Origin: Bordetella sp. LUAb4
Lineage (GTDB): Bacteria > Pseudomonadota > Gammaproteobacteria > Burkholderiales > Burkholderiaceae_B
Assembly: GCF_021325795.1 (NCBI RefSeq)
Contig: NZ_JAHPZX010000003.1
Span: 248,001-312,000, forward strand
Direction of reading: 5' to 3'
DNA length: 64,000 bases
A program made the position numbers and the translations under genes. Positions 7,627 through 16,055 of this stretch are shown here, in pieces (position 1 is the stretch's first letter; every line of letters starts with the position of its first letter). Under the pieces are notes generated by a model. The model saw nothing but the letters and a program-made list of their open reading frames with translations. It was not told the DNA's origin and did not search any database.

Positions 7627-8520
7627 TCAGCGGGCGGACTGGCTTGCGGCCAGTTCGTCGGCGATGACCAGCGCGGCTTCCAGCGTGAATTCGCCGGCCG
7701 CTACCATGGCCAAGGCGCGCGCCGGCTCGACCGTGGCGATCTCCATGACCTCGCCGTCCCGATTGGCCGGCCGCACGTGCGGCGGCAGCACGCAGCGGCT
7801 GACCAGCAGGTCTTCCACCTGGTAACCCTCCGGCAGCCTGCGCTGCATGCGCAATACCGTGCGCATGGGTTCGCGCGCCTGGATGTCGGGCGCGTCCAGT
7901 CCCGCTTCCTCGCCGCATTCGCGCACCAGCGCCAGGTCCAGGTCTTCGCCGCTGCCGGCCAGGCCGCCCACCAGCGTGTCCCACATGCCGGGATCGGTGG
8001 ACTTGCTCAGGGCCCGGCGCGCGATCCACAGGCGGCCGTCCGTTGTCCAAGCATTCAGATGCACCGCGCGCGTCAGCAGACCCAGCGGCCGTACCGCGGC
8101 CCGTTCGATGGCGCCGACCGGTCGGCCCGCCTCATCCAGCACGTCGAGCAATTCGTCGCGCCAGCCGCGCAGGCAGTTGGCTTCGCGCAGCGCCTGGGCG
8201 ACGCGCGCCAGCAGCATGTCCAGGGCCACGCCGGGGACCAGGGTTTGACCTAATTCCAGCGTGTTCGCGGAGACCGTCACACCGGGCAGATGACGCAGTG
8301 CATCACAGGCGGCCAACGTGGCCCGGCCACAGGGCACGCCGGCGACAAGGACGGGGCGCGACAATTCAGGGGCCGGTTCCACCGCGCGCTCGCGCAGCAA
8401 GGCGTAAAGCGCGCGTGCCTGGTCGGTCAGCAGGGGCTTGTGCGCCACGTCCTGAACGGCACCAGCGGCGGGGTGGACGACGGCGTCCGGGAACGAGGTG
8501 GGCATGGTTTTTTGCTGCAT
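7627..8520 (-). CDS. Nudix hydrolase with N-terminal DUF4743-like domain
   Basis: A 297-residue protein that would cleave a nucleoside-diphosphate-type substrate. A complete Nudix box is present: G-x5-E-x7-RE-C-G-EE-A-G-L, beginning GLAGSGEDLDLALV. The preceding domain (LRGWRDELLDVLDEAGRPVGAIERAAVRPLGLLTRAVHLNAW) resembles the DUF4743/thiamine-pyrophosphokinase-associated Nudix group, so a thiamine-phosphate-related substrate is possible but unproven. ATGs at 8520 and 8505 are both available and neither has a strong ribosome-binding site; the longer form is given. The gene is convergent with the antiporter gene and divergent from the cytochrome oxidase operon. Confidence 0.8.
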   Translation of the reverse strand: MQQKTMPTSFPDAVVHPAAGAVQDVAHKPLLTDQARALYALLRERAVEPAPELSRPVLVAGVPCGRATLAACDALRHLPGVTVSANTLELGQTLVPGVALDMLLARVAQALREANCLRGWRDELLDVLDEAGRPVGAIERAAVRPLGLLTRAVHLNAWTTDGRLWIARRALSKSTDPGMWDTLVGGLAGSGEDLDLALVRECGEEAGLDAPDIQAREPMRTVLRMQRRLPEGYQVEDLLVSRCVLPPHVRPANRDGEVMEIATVEPARALAMVAAGEFTLEAALVIADELAASQSAR

Positions 8521-8572
8521 GGCGGCGATTCTAGTGCAGCTGCGGCAGACGGTGCGGCCGGGTAGTCAGCAA

Positions 8573-8600
8573 TTACACGAAGTGACGTGTCCGTTATAAT
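8573..8600 (+). promoter_or_regulatory. Probable sigma-70 promoter of the cytochrome oxidase operon
   Basis: TTACAC (8573-8578) and a perfect TATAAT (8595-8600) are separated by 16 bp. This would start transcription near 8607, giving a leader of about 140 nt before coxB. It is the best promoter-like sequence between the Nudix and coxB genes. Confidence 0.6.
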
Positions 8601-8748
8601 CCGCCGGTTTCTTTGTGATTCGAGCTGGATCGAAGGGGTGGCAAGGCCCCCCAAGAATCCGCCAGCCAATAATTACGCGTTTCCGTGCCTGTCCACGGTG
8701 TAACCGCGGTTGGGTAGGGCCTCACGTGTACGTGCAAAAAGGGTCAGC

Positions 8749-9909
8749 ATGAAGAAGTGGTGGAGAGGGATTCCCGGCGCCTGTGCAATGCTGGTTGGCG
8801 GCGGGGCTTGGGCGCAGGTCAACGACATGCCCGGAGGACCGAAGGTCAATCAGCTGAATCTGCATGAAGGTGTTACGCAGATTGCACATGATGTGATGTG
8901 GTTGCACTGGATGATGCTTGCCATTTGTGTGGTGATCTTCATCGGCGTGTTCGGCGTCATGTTTTATTCCATTTGGGCGCACCGCAAATCGCGCGGCGCC
9001 GTGTCGGCCACCTTTCACGAGCACGTCGGCGTCGAAGTGGCGTGGACGGTCATCCCGTTCATCATCGTCATTGCCATGGCGTTGCCGGCCACCAAGGCCG
9101 TGGTTGCCATGAAAGACACGTCCAGCCCGGACGTGACGATCAAGGCCACCGGCTACCAGTGGAAATGGGGTTACGAGTACCTGGACGGCGCCGCCAATGG
9201 CGTCAAGTTCTACTCCAACCTGTCCACGCCGCGGGCACAGATCGAAAACCGCGAGCCCAAGGGCGAGTTCTACCTGATGGAAGTCGACAACCCGATGGTG
9301 GTGCCGGTCGACCAGAAGGTGCGCGTGATCACGACGGCGGTGGACGTGATCCATTCCTGGATGATCCCGGACTTCGGCGTCAAGCAGGATGCGATTCCCG
9401 GCTTCCTGCGCGACACCTGGTTCCGCGCGGAGAAGGTCGGCACCTATCGTGGCCAATGCGCCGAGCTCTGTGGCAAGGACCACGCCTTCATGCCCATCGT
9501 GGTGACGGTGCTGTCCAAGGAAGACTATGCCAAGTGGGTCGACGAGCAAAAGAAGAAAATGGCCGCGCAGGCCGACGACCCCAACAAGGATTGGACCGAA
9601 CCCGAGCTGATCGCGCGTGGCGAGAAGGTCTACGGCGCGAATTGCGTGGTCTGTCACCAGGCTACCGGCAAGGGTGTGCCCGGGTCCTTCCCGGCACTGG
9701 ACGGCGACCATATCGTGCTGGGCCCCAAGGCCGAGCAGATCAAGACAGTGCTGCTGGGCCATCCGGGTACAGCCATGCCTGCCTTCGGCGGTCAGTTGAA
9801 CGATGTGGAGATCGCTTCGGTGATCACCTACACGCGTCACGCCTGGGACAACAAGGGCAAGGGCCAGGATCCGACCATCAAGCCGGCCGACGTCAAGGGG
9901 GCGCGCTAA
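8749..9909 (+). CDS. coxB: Cytochrome c oxidase subunit II with fused cytochrome c domain
   Basis: Subunit II of the aa3 (caa3-like) terminal oxidase; accepts electrons from cytochrome c at the CuA centre. A signal peptide (about residues 1-22, ending AWA) is followed by two membrane segments, a periplasmic cupredoxin domain with the CuA ligand motif QCAELCGKDHAFM, and a C-terminal cytochrome c domain with haem-binding CVVCH and a methionine in GTAMPAFGG. The 386-residue length fits this fused form. The start is the ATG at 8749, placing the signal peptide at the N-terminus; an in-frame upstream GTG region lacks support. It is the first gene of the oxidase operon. Confidence 0.96.
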   Translation: MKKWWRGIPGACAMLVGGGAWAQVNDMPGGPKVNQLNLHEGVTQIAHDVMWLHWMMLAICVVIFIGVFGVMFYSIWAHRKSRGAVSATFHEHVGVEVAWTVIPFIIVIAMALPATKAVVAMKDTSSPDVTIKATGYQWKWGYEYLDGAANGVKFYSNLSTPRAQIENREPKGEFYLMEVDNPMVVPVDQKVRVITTAVDVIHSWMIPDFGVKQDAIPGFLRDTWFRAEKVGTYRGQCAELCGKDHAFMPIVVTVLSKEDYAKWVDEQKKKMAAQADDPNKDWTEPELIARGEKVYGANCVVCHQATGKGVPGSFPALDGDHIVLGPKAEQIKTVLLGHPGTAMPAFGGQLNDVEIASVITYTRHAWDNKGKGQDPTIKPADVKGAR

Positions 9910-10009
9910 GCGCGCCGGATGCGGCGGCCAGCGGGCCGCCGCGTAAGCAACCGAGCATATAACCCGGTCCCGCCGCAAGGGGCCGGTGCCAAGCGGCAAG
10001 GAGTCCATC

Positions 10010-11611
10010 ATGAGCAGCGTCACTGTCGACCACGTCTCGCCGGGCCATGGTCACGATGACCATCACCACGCCATGCCCACGGGCTGGCGGCGTTGGTTGT
10101 TCGCCACCAATCACAAAGACATCGGGACGATGTATCTCATCTTCTCGTTCGTCATGCTGCTGGAGGGCGGTACGCTGGCCCTGTTGCTGCGCACCGAATT
10201 GTTCGAACCGGGGCTGCAGTTCTTCCGGCCCGAGCTGTTCAACCAGTTCACCACCATGCACGGCCTGGTGATGGTGTTCGGCGCCATCATGCCGGCCTTC
10301 GTCGGTTTCGCGAACTGGATGATTCCCCTGCAGGTGGGCGCGTCGGACATGGCCTTCGCGCGCATGAACAACTTCAGCTTCTGGCTGCTGCCGGTGGCCG
10401 CGCTGATCCTCACCGCGTCGTTCTTCGCGCCGGGCGGCGCCACGGCCGCCGGCTGGACCCTGTATGCGCCCTTGTCGCTGCAGATGGGGCCGGGCATGGA
10501 CATGGCGATCTTCGCGATGCACATCATGGGGGCGTCGTCCATCATGGGCGCGATCAACGTGATCGTCACCATCCTGAACATGCGCGCGCCCGGCATGACG
10601 CTGATGAAGATGCCGCTGTTCTGCTGGACCTGGCTGATCACCGCGTTCCTGCTGATCGCCGTGATGCCGGTGCTGGCCGCCGCCATCACCATGGTGCTGA
10701 CCGACCGCCACTTCGGCACCGGCTTCTTCAACGCCGCCGCCGGCGGCGACCCCGTGCTGTATCAGCACGTGTTCTGGTTCTTCGGGCATCCCGAGGTCTA
10801 CATCATGATCCTGCCGGCGTTCGGCATCGTGTCGGCCGTGGTACCGGCCTTTGCCCGCAAGCGCCTGTTCGGCTATGCCTCGATGGTCTACGCCACCGCC
10901 GCCATCGCGGTGCTGTCCTTCATCGTCTGGGCCCACCACATGTTCACCACGGGCATGCCGGTGACCGGCCAGCTGTACTTCATGTACGCCACCATGCTGA
11001 TCTCCATCCCCACGGGGGTGAAGGTGTTCAACTGGGTGGCCACGATGTGGCGCGGCTCGATGACCTTTGAAACGCCCATGCTGTTCGCCATCGGCTTCAT
11101 CTTCGTGTTCACCATCGGCGGCTTCACCGGACTGATCCTGTCGGTGGCGCCCATCGACATTCAGGTGCAGGACACGTATTACGTGGTGGCGCACTTCCAC
11201 TACGTGCTGGTGGCGGGTTCGCTGTTCGGCCTGTTCGCGGGGGCCTACTACTGGGTGCCCAAGTGGACCGGCTATATGTACAGCGAAAAGCTGGGCAAGC
11301 TGCACTTCTGGTTCTCGCTGCTGTCGTTCAACCTGACGTTCTTCCCCATGCACTTCCTGGGCCTGGCAGGCATGCCGCGCCGGTATGCGGATTACGCCGC
11401 GCAGTTCACCACCTTCCACCAGATCGCCACCATCGGCGCCTTCTGGTTCGGCCTGTCGCAGCTGATCTTCCTGTACGCCATCCTGCGCTGCTTCGCCGGC
11501 AAGGGCGAGCGCGCGTCGGCCAAGCCGTGGGAAGGCGCCGAAGGGCTGGAATGGACGGTGCCGTCGCCGGCGCCCTTCCACACCTTCGTGGAACCGCCGG
11601 AGGTGAAGTAA
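10010..11611 (+). CDS. coxA: Cytochrome c oxidase subunit I
   Basis: The catalytic haem-copper subunit, which reduces O2 at the haem a3-CuB site and pumps protons. It has 533 residues and about 12 membrane helices. Visible hallmarks are [14 protein letters not shown] near the N-terminus, the helix [19 protein letters not shown] with the CuB ligand and cross-linked Tyr region, HHMFTTG, and [12 protein letters not shown] carrying the haem a/a3 His ligands. AAGGAG (9996-10001) precedes the ATG at 10010; the 8-codon upstream extension contains the ribosome-binding site and is rejected. It lies 100 bp after coxB. Confidence 0.97.
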   Translation: MSSVTVDHVSPGHGHDDHHHAMPTGWRRWLFATNHKDIGTMYLIFSFVMLLEGGTLALLLRTELFEPGLQFFRPELFNQFTTMHGLVMVFGAIMPAFVGFANWMIPLQVGASDMAFARMNNFSFWLLPVAALILTASFFAPGGATAAGWTLYAPLSLQMGPGMDMAIFAMHIMGASSIMGAINVIVTILNMRAPGMTLMKMPLFCWTWLITAFLLIAVMPVLAAAITMVLTDRHFGTGFFNAAAGGDPVLYQHVFWFFGHPEVYIMILPAFGIVSAVVPAFARKRLFGYASMVYATAAIAVLSFIVWAHHMFTTGMPVTGQLYFMYATMLISIPTGVKVFNWVATMWRGSMTFETPMLFAIGFIFVFTIGGFTGLILSVAPIDIQVQDTYYVVAHFHYVLVAGSLFGLFAGAYYWVPKWTGYMYSEKLGKLHFWFSLLSFNLTFFPMHFLGLAGMPRRYADYAAQFTTFHQIATIGAFWFGLSQLIFLYAILRCFAGKGERASAKPWEGAEGLEWTVPSPAPFHTFVEPPEVK

Positions 11612-11614
11612 GCC

Positions 11615-11746
11615 ATGACGCCTGAACAACGCCGCCGCAACAAGACCGTCGGATTGACCCTGCTGGCCGTGGTGCTGGCGATCTTCATCTGGGCGCTGTT
11701 CAAGGGGAGCAGCCTGTTCGCGCCGCTCGCCAGGGGCGGCGTGTGA
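11615..11746 (+). CDS. Cytochrome oxidase small assembly protein
   Basis: A 43-residue single-pass protein beginning MTPEQRRRNKT, followed by a hydrophobic helix (about residues 12-28) and a short tail. A small membrane protein at this place, immediately after coxA, is typical of Burkholderiales oxidase operons and is annotated as a small assembly protein. The ATG lies 3 nt after the coxA stop. Its stop (TGA, 11744-11746) overlaps a possible GTG start of the next gene. In related operons ctaG (cox11) commonly follows; it does not here. Confidence 0.75.
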   Translation: MTPEQRRRNKTVGLTLLAVVLAIFIWALFKGSSLFAPLARGGV

Positions 11747-11763
11747 GCACGCCGGAGGCTGCC

Positions 11764-11988
11764 ATGGACGAAAAACCGCCGGGCGCGGCGCAGCGCAAGC
11801 TGTCTTTCCTGCAGACCTTGAAGGCCGTGGCCTGGGGCCTGCTGGGCATCCGCAAGGGGACCGGCTATAGCGAGGACTCCTCCCGGCTCAATCCGGTCCA
11901 TCTGGTGGTTGCCGCGGTGCTGGCGGGCGCATTGTTTGTCGTCGTACTGATTTCCATCGTGCGCTGGGCGGTAGCCAGCCTGAGCTGA
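11764..11988 (+). CDS. DUF2970 membrane protein
   Basis: A 74-residue protein of the DUF2970 family (LQTLKAVAWGLLGIRKGTGYSEDSSRLNPVHLVVAAVLAGALFVVVLISIVRW), with one clear membrane helix near the C-terminus. It is found with cytochrome oxidase genes in betaproteobacteria; its role is not established. The ATG at 11764 is chosen for its GGAGG (11754-11758). A GTG at 11743 in the same frame would add 7 residues and overlap the preceding stop. Confidence 0.8.
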   Translation: MDEKPPGAAQRKLSFLQTLKAVAWGLLGIRKGTGYSEDSSRLNPVHLVVAAVLAGALFVVVLISIVRWAVASLS

Positions 11989-12023
11989 ACAAGTATTCGA
12001 ACATCCGTACCTGGGAGAACACC

Positions 12024-12899
12024 ATGAGTGCAGGTCACTCGGTTGAAGCGAAAGAGGCACCCTATTACTACGTGCCGGCGGATTCCGGCCATCCGGTGCG
12101 CTGTGCGCTGGCCCTGCTGATTACCGCCTTGGGCGCGGCCGCCTGGATCAACGGCGTCGGCGTGGGCAAGTGGATGGTGCTGGTCGGCCTGCTGGGCGTC
12201 GTCACCGTGCTGTATTTCTGGTTCGGCGACGCCATCAGCGAATCCGAAGGCGGCTTGAACAGCAAGCGGGTGGACGTGTCCTACCGCTGGGGCATGAGCT
12301 GGTTCATCTTCTCGGAAGTGATGTTCTTCGCCGGCTTCTTCGGCGCGCTGTGGTACGTGCGCACCATCACCACGCCGTGGCTGGGCGACCTCGACCACAA
12401 GCTGCTGCTGTGGCCGGATTTCTCCGCCGTGTGGCCCAACTTCGGTCCGGCCGGCGTGGTGGAGCACTTCCAGACCGTGGGACCGTTCTGGCTGCCCACC
12501 ATCAATACCGCGCTGTTGCTGAGTTCCGGTGTGACGTTGACCATCGCCCACCATGCCTTGCGCGAGAACCATCGCAACAAGACGATATTCTGGCTGGCCT
12601 GCACCATTCTGCTGGGCTTCATCTTCGTGGTGTGCCAGGCCATGGAATATCACCACGCGTATACCGAGCTGAACCTGAAGTTCAACTCCGGTGCGTATGG
12701 ATCGCTGTTCTTCATGCTGACCGGCTTCCACGGCTTCCACGTGATCATGGGCGCGACCATGCTCACCGTGATCCTGGTGCGTTTGCTGCGTGGCCACTTC
12801 ACCGCCGACCACCACTTCGGTTTCGAAGGCGCCGCCTGGTACTGGCACTTTGTCGACGTGGTGTGGCTGGGACTGTATTTGTTCGTGTATTGGCTGTAG
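12024..12899 (+). CDS. coxC: Cytochrome c oxidase subunit III
   Basis: A 291-residue inner-membrane subunit with seven helices that stabilises subunit I and supports proton uptake. Recognisable family segments are YYYVPADSGHPV near the start, WGMSWFIFSEVMFFAGFFGALWYVR, and the C-terminal GFHGFHVIMGATMLTVILVRLLRGHF with AAWYWHFVDVVWLGLYLFVYW. GGGAG lies about 9 nt before the ATG. It closes the core coxB-coxA-coxC set. Confidence 0.96.
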   Translation: MSAGHSVEAKEAPYYYVPADSGHPVRCALALLITALGAAAWINGVGVGKWMVLVGLLGVVTVLYFWFGDAISESEGGLNSKRVDVSYRWGMSWFIFSEVMFFAGFFGALWYVRTITTPWLGDLDHKLLLWPDFSAVWPNFGPAGVVEHFQTVGPFWLPTINTALLLSSGVTLTIAHHALRENHRNKTIFWLACTILLGFIFVVCQAMEYHHAYTELNLKFNSGAYGSLFFMLTGFHGFHVIMGATMLTVILVRLLRGHFTADHHFGFEGAAWYWHFVDVVWLGLYLFVYWL

Positions 12900-12965
12900 G
12901 CGACGGGGGAAGCCGACCCCGCCCGGAGCGGGATCGGTCCCGCATGGGGTCTTGGCGGTCCTGGC

Positions 12966-13166
12966 TTATCGAATCCCCGTGCTCTGGATCCAGCCCAGCT
13001 GGTGCGCCAGCAGCACGAACAGGAACAAGGCCACCGACAGGCCGATGCGCACCGTCAGTGCGTTGACCGTGCGGTTGGTCTTGCCTTTGTCCTTCATCAG
13101 GTAGACCAGGGCCGAGCCCAGGCTGACCAGGATGCCGATGAAGGCAACGACGACAAGTACGCGCAT
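12966..13166 (-). CDS. DUF2909 twin-transmembrane protein
   Basis: A 66-residue protein with two membrane helices (MRVLVVVAFIGILVSLGSALVYLMKD and VRIGLSVALFLFVLLAHQLGW) joined by a basic loop. This twin-helix family commonly sits between coxC and the SURF1 gene in Burkholderiales, on the opposite strand as here. The ATG at 13166 is preceded on its strand by GGAGA at good spacing; the longer frame to 13220 adds a non-hydrophobic low-quality extension. Its function is unknown, presumably accessory to the oxidase. Confidence 0.75.
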   Translation of the reverse strand: MRVLVVVAFIGILVSLGSALVYLMKDKGKTNRTVNALTVRIGLSVALFLFVLLAHQLGWIQSTGIR

Positions 13167-13212
13167 GGCAGGTCTCCGCGGGCGCGGACGCCCCGAATTG
13201 GAATTGTTGTAG

Positions 13213-14196
13213 ATGCACATGGTACGTCCTCACAGCACCGTACGCACGTTGGCCGCTCTGCTGTTGCTGGCGCTGGCGGTGGTCGTGCTGGCGTCGCTGG
13301 GACGTTGGCAGCTGCATCGCGCCGACGAACGCCGCGCGATTCTGGCGGCCATCGAAGGGGGCCGCGCGCAGGCGCCGCTGACACTGGCGGCCGACACGCC
13401 CGCCGGGCAGTTGCAGGCGTGGCGCCCGGTGCAGGCCTACGGCCGCTACCGCGACGACCTGACCGTGGTGCTCGACAATCGCAATCGCGACGGCCGTCCC
13501 GGCTATTGGATCGCCACGCCGTTGTTGCTGGAGGAGCGTGGTGCGTCGGCTAGCATGCCGGGCAGCCGTTCCGCAGGCGGTGGCGCCCAAGGCAATGCTG
13601 CCCAGGGGGATCCCGCCCGTGGCAATCCTGTCCAGAGCAGCGCTGCTCCCACCGCCATCCTGGTCCTGCGCGGATGGATGCCGCGCGCCGCGCCTGGTCA
13701 GCCTGCCGCGATCGCCCCCCCGGCGCCGACGGATCCGCGGCACGTCACCGGCGAGCTGGCCGAACGCGTGCCGCGGCTGTTCGAGTTGTGGCATTTCGGT
13801 GGCGCCGCGGTCGATGTCCTGCCCAGCCGCCTGCCGCAGGCCGACGGCAAGCCGCCGACGGTGCAGAACCTGGACCTGACCGCCTACGCCGCCGCCACCG
13901 GTCTGCGGCTATTGCCGGCAGTATTGGAACAACGCGATGCCAGGACTGAAGCATTGCCGCGCGACGAGCGCGGACGCGAGGGCGCCGCATTGCCGCGCGA
14001 CGCGGATCCGTCCCGACTCGACGCAGCGACATCGCCGCGCGACGCGGACGTGCTCAAGCAGGACTGGCCGCAGCCCTCGGTCGATTTCAACCAGAACCAG
14101 GGCTATGCGCTGCAATGGTTCGGCTTCGCGACCATCGCGGGCATTGCCTTCCTGGTCGTGGCGTGGCGCGCGCTGCGGCGGCGGCGTGAACGTTAA
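13213..14196 (+). CDS. SURF1 family cytochrome oxidase assembly protein with two inserts
   Basis: SURF1 (Shy1) proteins help insert haem a into subunit I. Two membrane helices, at about residues 11-29 and 303-318, flank a periplasmic domain with the family motifs LGRWQLHRADER, VVLDNRNRDGRPGYWIATPL, LRGWMPR and NQGYALQWFGFA. Two stretches depart from the family: residues 109-146 (Gly/Ala/Ser-rich) and 241-282 (repeated LPRD-like units). Together these make the protein about 80 residues longer than usual. Both fall in loops and the frame stays open, so the protein is probably functional. Starts at 13213 and 13219 are both ATG. Confidence 0.88.
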   Translation: MHMVRPHSTVRTLAALLLLALAVVVLASLGRWQLHRADERRAILAAIEGGRAQAPLTLAADTPAGQLQAWRPVQAYGRYRDDLTVVLDNRNRDGRPGYWIATPLLLEERGASASMPGSRSAGGGAQGNAAQGDPARGNPVQSSAAPTAILVLRGWMPRAAPGQPAAIAPPAPTDPRHVTGELAERVPRLFELWHFGGAAVDVLPSRLPQADGKPPTVQNLDLTAYAAATGLRLLPAVLEQRDARTEALPRDERGREGAALPRDADPSRLDAATSPRDADVLKQDWPQPSVDFNQNQGYALQWFGFATIAGIAFLVVAWRALRRRRER

Positions 14197-14259
14197 ACTG
14201 GCTGCCGGCCGGTCCCGTCGCGGGGACGCCGGCACACGAAAAAGACAGGAATCCTGCTT

Positions 14260-14892
14260 GTGACGACGACCCCTACGACTGCCGGCCCCATGCACGCGGC
14301 CCCCCGCCGACGCAGCACCTTGACCCTGGTGACCGTCTTCCTGGTGTCGCTGGCGCCGGTGCTCGCCGCGGTGATCTTCTACCTGAACCCGCAATGGTGG
14401 CCGCGCGACGGCAGCAACTACGGCACCTTGATCGAACCGCAGCGCGACTTGCCCGCCCCCGCGCAACTTGCGCTCGCCACGCTGGACGGCCAGCCTTACG
14501 ACCTGCGCCAACTGCGCGGCAAGTGGCTGTTGATGGCCGCCGATGGCGGCGCCTGCCCCGAGTCCTGCGCGCGCAAACTCTTCATCATCCGCAACAGCCA
14601 CGCCAGCCAGGGCAAGAACGTCGACCGCGTGGCGCGCATCTGGTTCATCACCGACGATGCACCGGTGCCGCGGAAGGTGCTGGATGCTTACGTGGGAACG
14701 GTCATGGTGCGGGCGCGGCCAGAACAACTGTCGCGTTTCCTGCTGGACGCCGGGGCGTCCTCCTCCCTGGCCGGACCCATGTGGCTGGCGGACCCGCTGG
14801 GTCATCTGATGCTGCAGTTTCCCGCCGATGCCGACCCCGTCAAGGTGCGCGGCGATCTCAGCAAACTGATCTACAACTCGCGCATCGGCTAG
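14260..14892 (+). CDS. Membrane-anchored thioredoxin-fold (SCO-like) protein
   Basis: A 210-residue protein with one N-terminal membrane helix (about residues 23-43) and a periplasmic domain resembling a degenerate SCO/thioredoxin fold (TLDGQPYDLRQLRGKWLLMAADGGACPESCARKL). It has a C-x3-C pair (CPESC) rather than the SCO CxxxCP plus distant His, so copper binding is uncertain. The start is GTG at 14260 with ACAGGA upstream. Located between SURF1 and ctaA (1-nt gap to ctaA), it probably assists oxidase assembly or thiol redox there. This position-specific protein is common in Burkholderiales, usually as a hypothetical. Confidence 0.75.
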   Translation: MTTTPTTAGPMHAAPRRRSTLTLVTVFLVSLAPVLAAVIFYLNPQWWPRDGSNYGTLIEPQRDLPAPAQLALATLDGQPYDLRQLRGKWLLMAADGGACPESCARKLFIIRNSHASQGKNVDRVARIWFITDDAPVPRKVLDAYVGTVMVRARPEQLSRFLLDAGASSSLAGPMWLADPLGHLMLQFPADADPVKVRGDLSKLIYNSRIG

Positions 14893-14893
14893 T

Positions 14894-15958
14894 ATGCCGA
14901 CCACGACGCAACTTGAAGCGACTATAGAAGTGAATGCCGCAGGCCTGGACGCCATCGTCCTCCGTTACCGCAAACTGGTTTTCTTCACCTGGTTCCTGAC
15001 GCTGGACCTGATCATGTTCGGCGCCTTCGTGCGCCTGACCGATTCCGGCCTGGGTTGTCCCGATTGGCCGGGCTGCTATGGCAGCGCCTCGCCCCTGGGT
15101 TCGCTGACCGATATCCATCAGGCCAACCAGGCCATGCCTTTCGGCGCGGTCTCGCTGTCCAAGGCCTGGATCGAAATGATCCATCGATATGCCGGCACGC
15201 TGCTCGGCATGCTGATCATCGGCATCGTCTACATGGCCTTCCGCTACCGTGGCCGCCTGGGCCGCTCGCCCCTGTTGGCCGTGGCCGCGCTGGTCATCGT
15301 TTGCGTGCAAGGCGCTTTCGGCGCCTGGACCGTGACCCACCAGCTGATGCCCGCCGTGGTGACGGCGCACCTGGTGTTCGGCATGCTCACGCTGACCATG
15401 ATGACCTGGCTGGCGGCGCGCGAACGTCCTTACCAGGCCCTGGCGGCGTCCGCGGCCCGCTGGCGCGGGTGGATGAGCGCGGGTTTGCTGCTGCTGTTCG
15501 TGCAGATCACGCTGGGCGGCTGGGTGAGCACCAACTACGCTGCCCTGGCCTGCATGGACTTCCCCCTGTGCCAGGGGCACGTGGTCCCTCCCATGGACTT
15601 CGCCGGCGGGTTTTCAGTGTTCCGCGCCTTGGGGGAACTGCCCTCGGGCGAGATGATTTCGCAGTACGCCTTGACCGCCATTCACTGGGTGCACAGAAAT
15701 TTCGCCTTCGTGGTGTTCGTCTACCTGGGTATCCTGGCGTGGCGCATGCGGGCTGAACCCGGCCTGCGCGGGCCGGCGACGCTGGTGCTGACCCTGCTGG
15801 CGGCGCAGTTGCTGACCGGCCTGACCACCATTTTCTTCGAGTGGCCGCTATTGATCGCGGTCCTGCACAACGGCGGGGCCGCCGGCCTGGTTCTGGCCGC
15901 GGTAACGCTGCGAGTTCGCCTGGCAACGGCCGGCCAGGCGGCCCTGCGCAGCGAATAG
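14894..15958 (+). CDS. ctaA: Haem A synthase (COX15/CtaA family)
   Basis: Oxidises the C8 methyl of haem O to a formyl group, giving haem A for the aa3 oxidase. It has 354 residues with eight membrane helices. Family signatures include GAFVRLTDSGLGCPDWPGCYG, EMIHRYAGTLLG with a haem-ligand His, VVTAHLVFGMLTL, LGGWVSTNYAALACMDFPLCQG with a Cys pair, and IHWVHRNFAFVVF. It starts 1 nt after the preceding stop, which implies cotranscription. Confidence 0.96.
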   Translation: MPTTTQLEATIEVNAAGLDAIVLRYRKLVFFTWFLTLDLIMFGAFVRLTDSGLGCPDWPGCYGSASPLGSLTDIHQANQAMPFGAVSLSKAWIEMIHRYAGTLLGMLIIGIVYMAFRYRGRLGRSPLLAVAALVIVCVQGAFGAWTVTHQLMPAVVTAHLVFGMLTLTMMTWLAARERPYQALAASAARWRGWMSAGLLLLFVQITLGGWVSTNYAALACMDFPLCQGHVVPPMDFAGGFSVFRALGELPSGEMISQYALTAIHWVHRNFAFVVFVYLGILAWRMRAEPGLRGPATLVLTLLAAQLLTGLTTIFFEWPLLIAVLHNGGAAGLVLAAVTLRVRLATAGQAALRSE

Positions 15959-15970
15959 CGTTAATGACTG

Positions 15971-15983
15971 GGACAATTTGTCC
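15971..15983. promoter_or_regulatory. 13-bp palindrome between ctaA and ctaB
   Basis: GGACAA (15971-15976) and TTGTCC (15978-15983) are perfect reverse complements around a single T. They lie 73 bp before ctaB in a short, AT-richer gap. It is a possible operator; no T-run follows, so it is not a terminator. Confidence 0.35.
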
Positions 15984-16055
15984 AATGTAAACAGGCGCTT
16001 GCGCCCCGTCCCTTTATCCCGCGACGGCCTGGAGCGGAGTTAGAATAGCGCCACC

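Noticed and set aside
9893-11629. A 578-codon open frame antisense to coxA
   Set aside because: Its composition (His/Gln/Gly-rich) and exact overlap with the strongly conserved coxA show it is a high-GC shadow frame.
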